Shown: piece by piece, positions 10,428 to 20,697 of the stretch
How the letters are laid out: each line of letters begins with the position of its first letter
How positions within the stretch are numbered: position 1 is the stretch's first letter
DNA from: Argentina anserina
Lineage: Eukaryota > Streptophyta > Magnoliopsida > Rosales > Rosaceae
DNA length: 64,000 nucleotides
Assembly: GCF_933775445.1 (NCBI RefSeq)
Contig: NC_065877.1
Location: 16,492,001-16,556,000, forward strand
Direction of reading: 5' to 3'
Program-made: the position numbers and the translations under genes
Notes under the pieces: generated by a model
Database searches by the model: none
Seen by the model: the letters and a program-made list of their open reading frames with translations, nothing else
Told to the model about the DNA's origin: nothing

Positions 10428-10818
10428 TTATCCAGAGTGAACCTTCACTCTGAAATTATAGAGTGAAGTTCTAATTTTGGTACACTTTTTGGTCAAATGT
10501 TTTCACCATAACTGATACAATATTTAGGTGTGCTATTCAAGATCATCTCTACAAACTTTCATCCAATTCAGACATTGCTAAGGTATTGAAATTAGATTAA
10601 ATCAATGAACGAATTAAAGCTGTTCAACGTGAACCGTTCGTGTAAATCTCGATTTTAAAAGCTCAAACCGTTGTTAAATTGGATGAAATTTTGTAGAGAT
10701 GATCTTAAATAGCATACCTAAATATTGAATCACTTATTGTGAAAAAATTTGACCGAAAAGTGTGCCAAAATTAGAACTTCACTCTATAATTTCAAAGTGA
10801 AAGTTCACTCTAGATAGG
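10428..10818. mobile_element. Fold-back MITE with arms of about 150 bp
   Basis: The left arm starts TATCCAGAGTGAACCTTCAC and the right arm, reverse-complemented, starts TATCTAGAGTGAACTTTCAC. The two stay alignable for about 150 bp, including GAAATTATAGAGTGAAGTTC and AGATCATCTCTACAAA. The whole 390 bp would fold into one hairpin with a short loop around 10590-10660. No coding capacity. I could not fix a target-site duplication. Confidence 0.85.
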
Positions 10819-10820
10819 GA

Positions 10821-10821
<1 letters not shown>

Positions 10822-10861
<40 letters not shown>
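10822..10861. repeat. (TA)n microsatellite, target of Copia-A
   Basis: Nearly pure TA repeat of about 38 bp ending in ATATT. Copia-A starts at the next base. Confidence 0.95.
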
Positions 10862-10865
<4 letters not shown>

Positions 10866-11045
10866 CCGGGAGAATTACTATTCTACCATTGTGTGTGTCT
10901 TAACCTAATAGGTTTCCTGTGAGTAGATAGATTAGCATCTCTGTAATAGATAAGGACTCCAAATCCTACAGGATTCTGGTTTTGTAATGCCTATATATAG
11001 GCCCCCATATTATTCAATAAAATACAGTTATTTCATCATGCATCA
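10862..11045 (+). repeat. 5' LTR of Copia-A
   Basis: Begins TGTTCCGGGAGAATT and ends GCATCA, giving the TG...CA ends. It contains GCCTATATATAGGC followed by CAATAAA, plausible core promoter and polyadenylation signals. It repeats at 17533-17717. Confidence 0.93.
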
Positions 11046-11060
11046 CGTTATCACGCACTT
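11046..11060 (+). promoter_or_regulatory. Probable primer-binding site of Copia-A
   Basis: CGTTATCACGCACTT follows the LTR directly. The same CGTTATCA start follows the LTRs of Copia-B, Copia-C and Copia-D, so it is conserved across families, but I cannot assign the tRNA. Confidence 0.55.
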
Positions 11061-11372
11061 TGCCCTAAAACCCTGAACTTTTAGAGCCCTAGAAATTTTC
11101 TTCTCCCGTCGGTGCTCCTCGTCGGCGACAGCTCCTGCCGTTCCTTGCAGCCTCTGCTCACCGCAGTTGCCGACCCCTGCAACCCCTTGCTCCCCGCAGC
11201 TCCGTAGGGTCTCCTCCGCATTCGCTCCGCAAAATCATCTTTTTGCTACGCAAGATCCCACATCAAAGCATTTAAAATTGCTCCCCCCGCATATTCACGC
11301 AAGAAACGCAAACTTCACAAGCAAAGTCTTCGCTCAAGAGAAGCTACTCCCGTCTTCCCCACACCTTTAAAG

Positions 11373-11710
11373 GTAAATGTTTCATTAACGTTCCCACTTT
11401 TGAACGTCTAGATATATTATATCGAGCGCTATTAGCCTTCTTCTTATCTTCATTCCGGCCTTTCTTATAACGCCGATGAGACTATAAAGGGATGAGTTTC
11501 CCCTCTTGGTCGAATTTTTTGTGTGACGGTCCTGTGGGAGTCACGATTCTTTTGAAAGGGAAGTTAATCGATTTTCGTGTGAGTGCACCTCTATTTTGGG
11601 TGCGATCGTGAATATCGCCATTTGCATCGATTTTTCTTATGGCCATATACGTCACCCCTTCTAATTCTTATTATACTTGAATCTAATCGATTTCGTATTC
11701 GTTTTTGTAG
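11373..11710 (+). other. Putative leader intron of Copia-A
   Basis: The leader ends AAAG|GTAAAT, a good plant 5' splice site. At 11701-11710 GTTTTTGTAG precedes the gag ATG with no base between. The 338-nt interval has no long open frame but is well conserved in Copia-B (about 31225-31575) and Copia-D (45490-45832). The unrelated Copia-C has the same arrangement (39060-39433). Splicing is inferred from consensus sites only. Confidence 0.5.
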
Positions 11711-12778
11711 ATGTCATCGCCATCTCGACCGGAATTTGGCCTTCTTGATCTAGAAGACAAGGAATACCACCGTTGGGTTTCCAATATGGAACTCGCTTTC
11801 GAGAGCCGAGGGATCGAAGGCATGTTTGCCGACCCTCCTGCTAGTTTCCCACCTATGGCCAAGACTCAAGCTCTCATCTTCATGAGATGTCACATCCATG
11901 CCACTCTTAAGAGGCAATACTTGAACGTCAAAGATCCTAAAGAATTATGGGACAAACTACGCTTGCAATACAACAACGTTCATGATAAGCTTCTCCCTGA
12001 ATTGACCGTTAGATGGGATAACATCCATCTATTGGACTATAATAGAGTGGATGACTTCAATCAAGATATGTTATGCCTGCAATCCGATCATGGCATTGTT
12101 GGTGTCATCAAGACCGACCTAGATATTCTCAATAAGTCATTGGACACGTTTCCAATCAACTATGAGGTTCAAGCTCATACGTACCGCACTCATGTAGAGG
12201 AAGCGAAGATCCGGTATTTCGCCGAATTAATGGCACTCTTGGCTAAGAAGGAGAGGCATTTTGAGATCCTCCTCAACAACAACAATAGACCTGTTGGCAC
12301 TAAAAAGATTTATACGCCACAGTCTAACTATGGGAAAGCTACTAAGCAAAAGAACCAATCAAGAAACGCTTCATACTAGCACCAAAATAATAATTCTCGT
12401 GGTGGGATGCAACAAGGCCGGTCTCGGCCCAAGTTCAATACCTGGACTCGTTATGGTGGCGGCACCGCACCCTTTAGGGGAGGCCATCCCCGTCCCAAAC
12501 CTCAAGGAGGCCGTGTGCCTCCTCATACCTCCACTTCCGGTAATGACAAGTCTCCATGCTTCAAATGTGGCTCCTTCAAGCACTTTAATCGCGATTGTCA
12601 CGCTAGCAAAGAGATGATCAAGGCATACTCCGCCTCCAAAAAGTTTCTACAACCCAAATCGAATCATGTGGATGAGGACTCTGAGATCGAGACTCACCAC
12701 ATCTCGATGAAGCCCGAGCCCCTTGCTTCCAAGGCTAAGCCTCTGGCCACTACCATGGATACTCCCGACTTTAATTAG
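11711..12778 (+). pseudogene. Copia-A gag with one nonsense codon
   Basis: The ATG at 11711 opens a frame with a UBN2-like capsid domain (blocks such as YHRWVSNMEL, LNVKDPKELWDKL and TFPINYEVQAHTYRTH). An in-frame TAG at 12377-12379 interrupts it. The same frame then continues through an RG-rich segment to a CCHC zinc knuckle, CFKCGSFKHFNRDC, and stops at 12776-12778. Total about 355 codons with a single stop, so gag is only lightly damaged. Capsid and RNA-binding roles follow from the family. Confidence 0.88.
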
Positions 12779-13643
12779 TCGTTTTTAGTTTCTTCTAGCT
12801 TTATGATTTCAAGTATTGTTATCGCCGACCACCATTGTTATTGTTATTGACTTTGTAATAGTCTTTTGATTTTGGAATTAGAAGTTCATGTGTGATGTAT
12901 TAAAGATTGGCATTTAATAAAATTTCTCATTTTCTTGTTTACAAGACGATCTCTTTGAGAATTTTATTTACCTTACACTCAACATGATGATCAACGTGTG
13001 CAACTCACGTGATTTTTAAATTGGACGTTTTTGGGTTACATAGGACCCCAATAGCACTACATTGTGATTTTTAAACTTCAAAATTTGGAAAACGGACCTC
13101 AGAATGTCAAAATTGATGTCGTTTGGCCGTACCCGGTTACTGTTTCGGCGTTTCAGGATCATTTTCTGGCGTTTCCGGTGCCGCCATCCGGTTTCTACCA
13201 GCGTCCCCTGTCGGACCTGTACCTCTGGCCACCGCCGGCCAGTTTTCTAGCAATCAGAGCCACCTGTTTCCGACAAGTTTTCCGACGTTTTTTCGTCGTT
13301 TCTCGTCATTTTTTCAGGCATTTTTCCAGCAATTCTTGCTGCCACGTTTTCCTAGTCCACATTTCACCCGGTTTTGAGTTCTTTTGACATGGTTTTCCAG
13401 TTAATTTTGTGGTTTACTCCAAGTCCGTTATATGCACTCACCACCACTCTATTTGTGTGTTTTACATCATTTTTGGATGGTTTCTACCACCCTAGTTTAC
13501 TGTTTGGTATTTCACTGCTTCAATACCATGTGATACATTCGATGGAATCACACTTTGTTCTGATTCCCTTTCTTATAATATCCTACGACGTATTGTATAG
13601 AATTGTTCCCATGTCACTGACTCTCTTAATTTTCTTTTTGTAG
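12779..13643 (+). other. Gag-pol spacer of Copia-A
   Basis: An 865-nt stretch separates gag from pol. It ends in TTCTTTTTGTAG directly before the pol ATG. It contains a Phe/Pro-rich open frame of 107 codons at 13064-13387 whose counterparts exist in Copia-B and Copia-D. Standard Ty1/Copia elements have one continuous gag-pol frame, so a conserved spacer here is unusual. Confidence 0.7.
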
Positions 13644-15187
13644 ATGTCCCGCGATGAAATCGAATGTCTAGCTAATTACGGAACCACCCACACTGTTCTA
13701 TGACATAGGCAGTTGTTCACGGATCTAGTGTTTTCAACTTCTTCGATGACTACAATGATTTGCACGAAATCCATCATTCAAGGAAGAGGCACCGCTTCTT
13801 TTATGTTTCCAAATGGTACAACTCTCAACGTCGTTGACGCTCTTTATCAACGAAGCCTCCCTGCACCTTGCTAAGTTTTAAGGACATACGTGCCATTGGT
13901 TTTTACCTCGATACTTATGTTGAGAATGGAGAGGAATTTCTTTGTGTTACATCTGAGAGAGCAGGCCAGCGCCACATCTTAGAGAAGATAAAGAGTCTCA
14001 AGAATGATTTGTATCTTACTTTCATTCGAATCTTTAAATCATATGCGGTTGAACGCAACTTTTGTGATTCGGGCTCTTATATGCTTTGGCATGCTCGACT
14101 CGGGCACCCTGGACGTAATATGATAATTAGAATTCTTCTCGACAGCTCCAAGGCTTTCACGCCGTCAGTGGCGGCATCCCCTCCTTCACATGAGCTTGTG
14201 ATGTCTCCCATGTTTTCTAATGCCTCCATGTCAATTTCTGATGTCCATCACTCGTTTTGCAAAGTTTGTTTTCTTTCTAAATTTCAAGGAAGTCCTTCTT
14301 TTGCTAAACCTTCGACCGAGAACATTCCATTCTTACAACGTATCCAAGGTGATATTTGTGGACCTATTCAACCAGAATGCAGACCTTTTAGATATTTTAT
14401 GGTATTGGTTGATGCATCGACGCGTTGGTCACACGTCGCTTTGCTATCCATAAGGAATGCTGCATTTGCTAAGTTATTAACTGAGATCATCAAACTTCGG
14501 GCTCACCACCCTGACTATCCTATTAAATCCATTCGTTTGGATAATGTTAGAGCCATCTCCAAAACTTTTGATGATTACTGCATGTCTATTGGGATCGAAG
14601 TTGAACAACTTGTTCCTCATGTTCATTCACAGAATGGTCTAGCAGAGGCTACCATCAAGCGTATTCAGCTTGTTGCTCGAGTAATGGTTATGGGTACTAA
14701 CATGCCGGTCTCTACGTGGGGATATACAGTGTTACATGCAGCGACACTTATTCATTTCAGACCCGCGGCTAACCAAGCATTTAGTACGTACCAGATGGTA
14801 ACTGGTTACGAACTCAATATTTCACACTTACGCATCTTTGGTTGCATCGTATGCGTGCCTATTACGCCTCCACTGCGTACTAAGATGGGTCCTCAGAAAC
14901 GATTAGGTATCTATGTTGGCTATAATTCCCCAATGATTGTTCGCTACTTAGAACCAACCACCGGAGATCTCTTTACTCCAAAATTTGCAGATTGTCACTT
15001 TGATGAGACATGCTTCCCGTCGTTAGGGGGAGATGGGAAGGTTAGCCTTCTAAATGAACGTCAGGAATTGACGTGGTGGGTCCCCACTATGTCTCATTAT
15101 GATCCCCGTACTGCTCAAAGTGAGTTAGAAGTGCAACGCATTATCGACCTCCAGAAGTCACAGATTCGATGCCTGACGGCTTTGTAG
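13644..15187 (+). pseudogene. Copia-A pol: protease remnant and integrase
   Basis: From the ATG at 13644 a short frame has CLANYGTTHTV, where the protease active site D-S/C-G would be. The catalytic Asp is replaced and a TGA follows. After a frameshift near 13850 the frame from 13868 carries the pre-integrase zinc finger (WHARLGHPGRN...CKVC), then the integrase core with IQGDICGPIQ, DASTRWSHV and SIRLDNVRAI, and HSQNGLAEATI. The usual NAGEF is changed to NVRAI. Integrase would insert element cDNA; this copy is probably inactive. Confidence 0.87.
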
Positions 15188-16392
15188 ATATTGCTAAAGT
15201 GACGAGATCAAACATACCCGCTGCAAATGTACCAGCACGGTTGGATGTCCCGAAATACGGGCGTGGAAGACAAGCTCCTGGACCTAGCAACGTTGGCACC
15301 GCCCCTGACAGTGGGACGAAGGAAAAGGGGGAGACCGATTAACTCTAGGGATTCAAAGCCTAGAAAGAAGCGAATGACCATGGCACAACACGTCATCAAC
15401 AATGAATCACCATTGTAGGAAGTTGTCTCTGATTACATCTATGTCCATGAATCAACTCAAGTGTTACCGTGGGACGCTATGGAACCTTGTTTGATGCCAG
15501 AGAACAACGAAATCCCAGTGAACTACACAAGTGAGTAATCGGTCCAAAACTGAGCCACTACATACATTGATGATGTTTTCGCTTATTCCGTCGCACATGA
15601 GATCATATCTGAAGACGACATTGAACCTTGCTTTATAGCTGAATGCGAACCTAGAGCAGATTGGCCGAAATGGAAGGAAGCAATCCAGGAAGAACTTGAC
15701 TTATTAGCGAAGAGAGAAGTCTTCGGAAAGGTTGAATTGACTCCAAGAGATGTCAAACCAGTTGGACATAAATGGGTCTTTGTTCGTAAGTGTAATGAGA
15801 TAAATTAGATCGTGCATTATAAAGTAAGACTCGTGGCGTAAGGATTCTCACAACGACCTGGCATTAACTATGAAGAGACTTATTCTCCTGTTATGGTCAT
15901 CATTACCTTTCGCTACCTCATTAGTCTGGTAGTGTCCGAAAGACTAAACATGCATCTTATGGATATGGTCACAACTTATCTCTATGGGGATCTTGACATA
16001 GAGATATACATGAAAGCTCCTGAAGGACTAGTTTTACCTCCATCAAGTGCCTCCAGACCACGGAGTGCTCATGCTGTCAGATTACGTCGTTCGTTGTATG
16101 GGTTGAAGCAATCCGGAGAATGTGGTATAATCGGTTGCATCAATACTTGGTGAGAAGGGGATATAAGAATGATGAACTATGCCCATGCGTGTTCATACGA
16201 AAGACAAATTTCGGATTCGTCATCGTTGCGGTTTACGTTGATGACATGAATATAATTGGTACTCTTAATGAGATTGAAGAGACCGTGTCTTATTTGAAGT
16301 CGGAATTTGAGATGAAGGACCTAGGGAGGACGAAATTTTGTCTCGGCCTTGAGCTTGTGCATAGGGCAGACAGTATCTTAGTCCACCAGTAG
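15188..16392 (+). pseudogene. Copia-A reverse transcriptase
   Basis: In the same frame as the integrase, with several stops, a basic linker (RRKRGRPIN) is followed by WPKWKEAIQEEL, KPVGHKWVFVRK, YEETYSPVM and SLYGLKQSG. These are standard Copia RT blocks. A frameshift near 16130 moves to a frame with YVDDMNIIG, the intact catalytic YVDD box, and MKDLGRTKFCLGLE. The frame stops at 16390-16392. Confidence 0.88.
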
Positions 16393-17350
16393 AATTACAC
16401 GCAGAAGATGCTTCGACGTTTCAATATGGATCTATGCAATACATTGTCTACTCTCATTGTCGTCTGAAGTCTAGATATCAAGAAGGATCAATTCCGTCCT
16501 AAAGAGGATGATGAAGAAGTTCTTGGTCCTGAAGTTCCATACCTTAGTGAAATTGGGGCACTATTGTATCTTGCTCAATGCACTAGACCGGACATATCTT
16601 TCGCAGTTAACTTATTAGCTAGATTTAGCTCTGCGCCTGCGCTACGTCATTGGAATCAAATCAAGCATTTGTTTCGAGACTTGAAAGGTTCCCTTGACAT
16701 GGGATTGTTCTACCCCTATTGCATAGAGAACACCGCCACAATATCTCCCCACACCACCGCCGTCGTGGAGACCGTGCACGGTGCCGAGAGTAGCAACCGG
16801 TCCCGTGCAGCTCCTTCCCCGATACAAAGACTCCAAACAACTTGTTAGTTGGTTATGTCGACGCAGGGTACCTCTCTGACTCTCACAATGCTCGTTCTCA
16901 AACCGGTTATGTGTTTACCATTGGGAATACAACGATATATTGCAGATCCACAAACTAAACTCTAGTTGCTACTTCTTCAAATCACGCAGAGATCATCGCT
17001 CTCCATGAATCATTTAAAGAATGTGTTTGGCTACGATCACTCGTTCGTCATATTTGTGATTCTTGTGGATTAGTCTCTATAACTGATCATGTTTGGCTAC
17101 GTGCATTTATGAAGATAATGCTGCTTGCATAGAGCATACAAAGTTAGGTTTCATCAAGGGAGACAACACCAAGCATATTTCGCCCAAATTCTTCTACAAT
17201 GTCAAACAACATAAGTTCTTCAATGTTCAGATCAATTAAGTGAGTTCAGAATCCAATATTGCGGATTTAGTCACCAAATCTTTGCCTAAATCTACTTTTG
17301 TGAAACATGTGAAGAGCATTGGCATGCGTCGTTTATCAGAACTTTAGAGT
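16393..17350 (+). pseudogene. Copia-A RNase H region
   Basis: TRPDISFAVNLLARFS and LDMGLFYPY mark the RT-RNase H connection. About 120 bp of Thr/Pro-rich sequence lies before LVGYVDAGYLSD and SQTGYVFTIG, the RNase H start. Later frames hold SSNHAEIIALHE. Multiple stops and frame changes are present. The terminal part near 17280-17345 resembles the usual KSLP...GMRRL end of Copia pol. Confidence 0.82.
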
Positions 17351-17532
17351 TTGGTGGACTTCAGGGGAAGTCTACATCACATGTTAAGATTTTTAAGTAG
17401 TTGGTGCGTTGTGCTATTTTTCCCTTCGATCAAGCTTTTGTTTTACCTAAAATGTTTTTGTTTTGCTTGACAATGTTTTTACCGATGCAACGTTGTGCGC
17501 CATGCAACCTAGGCATGTGACACAAGGGGGAG

Positions 17533-17717
17533 TGTTCCGGGAGAATTACTATTCTACCATTGTGTATGTCTTACCTTAATAGGTTTCATGTTAGGAGATA
17601 GATTAACATCTCTGTAATAGATTATGACTCCAAATCCTACGGGATTCTAGTTTTGTAATGCCTATATATAGGCCCCCATATCATTCAATAAACATACAGT
17701 TATTTCATCATGCATCA
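17533..17717 (+). repeat. 3' LTR of Copia-A
   Basis: Direct repeat of 10862-11045, preceded by the purine tract CACAAGGGGGAG and followed by ATATT, the second copy of the target duplication. Confidence 0.93.
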
Positions 17718-18057
17718 ATATTCTGTTTAAATTGATAAGAACTATCTAATAAGTTTGGGTTATGAATTTCATTATATCTAAATGTAATATATTAGTAAGT
17801 TTTCATGTATATATGTTCTATTTGTATGTATATAATCATACATTTACATATTAACTACTAACTGTTTTTATAATATAAGGCTTATGTTTTATGCGCCTCA
17901 GGTTTTAAAGCTCAATCTCTAAAAAAAATGCATTAGGTACACCTTTGCATTTTAAAACATTGGTATTAACAGCGATTAAACCCCACCATCCTCTCCCAAA
18001 ACTGGCCCGAGGAGTTTGTGAGATTATGTCATAAATAAAAATGAATTGACAAGATGT

Positions 18058-18308
18058 ATTGGCTGCTTTCCTTGAAGTTCAGAGGGTAGATGTGCATGAT
18101 AGGTATTTGGGGAACTACATGTTGGAAATACAAAGACGCAAAGTTTGAGAATATTAATGAGAACGTTACCAAGAAGCTCATCGTTTGGAAAGCAAAAATT
18201 TTAAGCTCTGCGGGCAAAGAGATTTATCAAGGCAGTAGCTCAAAGAATGCCAGATTGCCAGTGTATGCCATGAACTTCTATCTACTCCCTAAAGGTTTGT
18301 GCGCATGA
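18058..18308 (+). pseudogene. LINE (non-LTR) reverse transcriptase fragment
   Basis: The frame reads VTKKLIVWKAKILSSAGKEI and then VYAMNFYLLPKGLC. This matches the C-terminal RT signature of plant L1-type LINEs (W..KLLS.AGKE...AIP.YAM..F.LPK.LC). A frameshift inside the A-V-A-Q segment and the lack of upstream RT show it is a small relic. A related but more decayed copy is at 19557. Confidence 0.7.
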
Positions 18309-18652
18309 GACACATATGAAAAGAAAAACGAAAATACAGAGGGGAAGTTGGGATAAGATGTATCCCACCGTCCCACGTACAGTCTTACTAAACAAGGAGG
18401 AATGGAATTTATATATGCGCAAACGCAAGGATTGTGGCTAGCGTATTGTTTCTAAACCTTGATCACTCTAATTGCTCATTTTGGGAGATGAAATTGGTAG
18501 AGTATCCATCCTTTTCTGGGAGAAGCATCAAGCAAGGAAGAGCGATCCTAGCTCAAAGCGCGCATGCAATGGAAAATACGATAATGTTCACGTACATATA
18601 TATGGAATGATAACTAGCTTCCTAATCCTCATTCTTATATAAATTCTGCATA

Positions 18653-18886
18653 ATGGATTGCGAGAGAACTAGCCTTGGTTCATGTCTTCACTTCTACTCA
18701 GTTTGTAATTCATTCTCTGTGGAAGATATTAAGGGAAAGCAGAAGTCCTGGCAAGCTTCAGCCTTCACGTGTTCGTGTCGAGAGATTCCAACAACTTGTT
18801 ACCGACTAGAGATGGACTGGTCTTTAATCGGTTGTTGGTCCGGCGGAGGCTTATATAGGAATCCAGGACGTCCCATGACCAAATGA
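18653..18886 (+). pseudogene. Possible LINE RNase H-like fragment
   Basis: An open frame of 77 codons, about 350 bp downstream of the LINE RT relic and on the same strand. Its end (RLEMDWSLIGCWSGGGLYRN) is loosely like the K.N.DGS...GG.G...RN start of the RNase H domain that ends many plant LINE-like elements. Weak similarity; it may be chance. Confidence 0.3.
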
Positions 18887-18889
18887 GGC

Positions 18890-19550
18890 ATAAGGCAAAA
18901 TTAAAGATAGGCTACTAAAAAAATAAAAATAAAAATGATTTTTTTATTTTACATTTCTTGGAAAGCAATATGTATTAAATGTTACATAAAAGATTAATAA
19001 ACTATACTACGTAATAACATTAATAACTTGTAAGAAGCTTATATCAAATACATGTTAAAACAATTCTATGAGAACAATACAATAGCCATCAAAATTTGAA
19101 ACTCAAGGCATCAATAACTTGTACGAATATGAATTTAGAACTGAGATGTTGTTATTTAGATTAAGAGCTTAGAGCAACGTTTCATTCCCAAATTACTGAA
19201 CGATTGAGGAAACTATTGGGGTTTTTTCTTTCTAATCCTAGATTGAGAAACTAAAAGATTATAGATAAAAGATGACTTCTTGTTTTCGTCTATTTATGAT
19301 TCTTTTATTTTGTGTCCTAATTTTTTTTAAATGTATATATATGAGATGTAAAGAGAAGAGGTCTTCCAATTAATTGTGGCCTAAGTCTTGTGCCTTGTTT
19401 GTCTTGCCCTTAGGCCGGCCCTGTAGGAATCTGGATTAGCCCTAAATCTACCAGACCTGAGAAACTGTTGTTCTAACTATCTAATTCTATTATTCTTAAG
19501 GGCTTTTAGGAAAGCTTTCTTTTCGATAAAATGAAAAAGATTGAGCTGCT
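18890..19550. other. AT-rich spacer between two LINE relics
   Basis: No coding frame or clear terminal repeats are visible. It includes A-rich and T-rich tracts. Confidence 0.4.
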
Positions 19551-19556
19551 AATCCT

Positions 19557-19925
19557 GCTATCCGTGAAGTTCCTGGGCTACGTAGAGGACATGCTGGAAA
19601 CACAACGACTGCAAAGTTTGAGTTTTGAGTATTTCAAATAGAGAGTTACCAATTAAGAAGCTCATCAATTGGTACTTCAATCGCTAATTGTTCAAGTTGG
19701 AGACACATATTTATACATATGGAATGGAAACTCAATTATACAAACCCAGTCCCCTTTTTTTTTTCTGGGAAAGCACCATGCATGCAAGAAACAGCAGTTC
19801 TTAAAGTACGTATAGAATGTGTAACAAAAAAAAAGCGTATAGAATGGAAAGGAGATACTGGTAAAAGTGTCACACATATGGAATGATAAGTGGCTTCCTA
19901 TCCCTCAACCATTATATAGTACTAG
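19557..19925 (+). pseudogene. Second LINE-related relic, diverged duplicate of 18058-18640
   Basis: ACGACTGCAAAGTTTGAG, then GAGTTACCAATTAAGAAGCTCATC, parallels 18134-18185 base for base with small indels. Further on, the CATATGGAATGATAA...GGCTTCCTA stretch parallels 18600-18635. No frame of useful length survives. Confidence 0.6.
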
Positions 19926-19941
19926 AGGGAAAATAACTGTG

Positions 19942-20697
19942 ATCGATGGAACTTGTTCTTGATCTCGAATAGATCAGGGAAAACGAGTACATGTAGATTC
20001 CTGATTCGGTGCATGCTCTATTCTCACCACATTCCTGCAACCTGCAAGGGTACTGAACTGAGTACGCGACTCAGTAGAAGAACTTGTCAAGTCAAGCTCA
20101 TCTGGAGTACACTGCCTCACCTAAACAGTGTTAATTATAGCCATCCTAGTAGATAATTATACTTTCATACACACAAAAGATGTCATTGTGCAAAGTGATT
20201 GTCATGGGGGTTTCTAGAGGTGAATAAAAAGGATCGTGGTTGGATAGCAAAATGAAGGACTTACTGATGATGTTAAAGAGATGTGCAGTAAGCTATTCAA
20301 TATGCAAAGTATGCACTCCACGATCTTGTAATCAAATAGCACCTCTATAGCCTTCAAAGATAACCATTTGATTCAGAGAAAATACCTGACAGGAAAGTGA
20401 TGCAAGTCTCTATTCCAATAGCAAGAAATATTCATTTATCTTGTTGTATAGTGAAACACCACATTTCAGACATCCTCATCCTAAACCGTAACCCTTTTGA
20501 CTTTAACAAAACAATATTGCACAATTATAAGGAAAGGCGCATAACTACACCAAAGCTTGTTACATTATTATACTAAAGCAGAACCGCAAATACAGATGTA
20601 CCACTAAAGTTCACTAGTAAACAAGCACAAATATTACATTAGAGTGATTAGACTCTGAAATAGAGAATGCATTAAACTCCTTCTTCATTAACACACT
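19942..20697. other. Spacer including the 3' UTR of the PEF gene
   Basis: No gene is recognised at 19942-20450. The right portion should hold the 3' UTR of the minus-strand gene that ends at 20698. Confidence 0.4.

Larger units (their letters stand above)
10862..17717 (+). mobile_element. Copia-A: complete but decayed Ty1/Copia retrotransposon
   Basis: A 6.86-kb element flanked by the perfect 5-bp duplication ATATT (10857-10861 and 17718-17722), with LTRs of about 184 bp. Integrase precedes reverse transcriptase, which defines Ty1/Copia. Unusually, gag and pol are separate frames with about 860 nt between them, and each start codon follows a splice-acceptor-like TAG. The LTRs differ by roughly 13 substitutions, so it is older than the Gypsy insertion at 1292. 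Related copies in the window are Copia-B (29921) and Copia-D (42924). Confidence 0.95.
10240..17962. mobile_element. hAT-like small element, outer layer of a transposon nest
   Basis: The left part (10240-10427) and right part (17723-17962) look like halves of one short non-autonomous element. The left end begins TAATGTATTTGTTTAAAA and the inverted right end reads CAATGTTTTAAAATGC. Both halves carry the GCCTCAG...AAAGCTTAAAGC type motifs common in plant hAT-like elements. Flanking 8-mers ATATTAAC (10232-10239) and GTATTAAC (17963-17970) match at 7 of 8 bases. If right, the fold-back element, the TA repeat and Copia-A all lie inside it. The reading is plausible but the ends are degenerate. Confidence 0.45.

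Noticed and set aside
11167..11370. Leader open frame of Copia-A (67 codons) and its relatives at 43182-43502 and 30308-30709
   Set aside because: They lie in the leader before the presumed donor and owe their openness to GC-rich, Pro/Ser-biased sequence; frames shift between copies, so I do not call a protein.
12371..12601. Minus-strand frame overlapping Copia-A gag
   Set aside because: Antisense shadow of the gag RG-rich and zinc-knuckle sequence.
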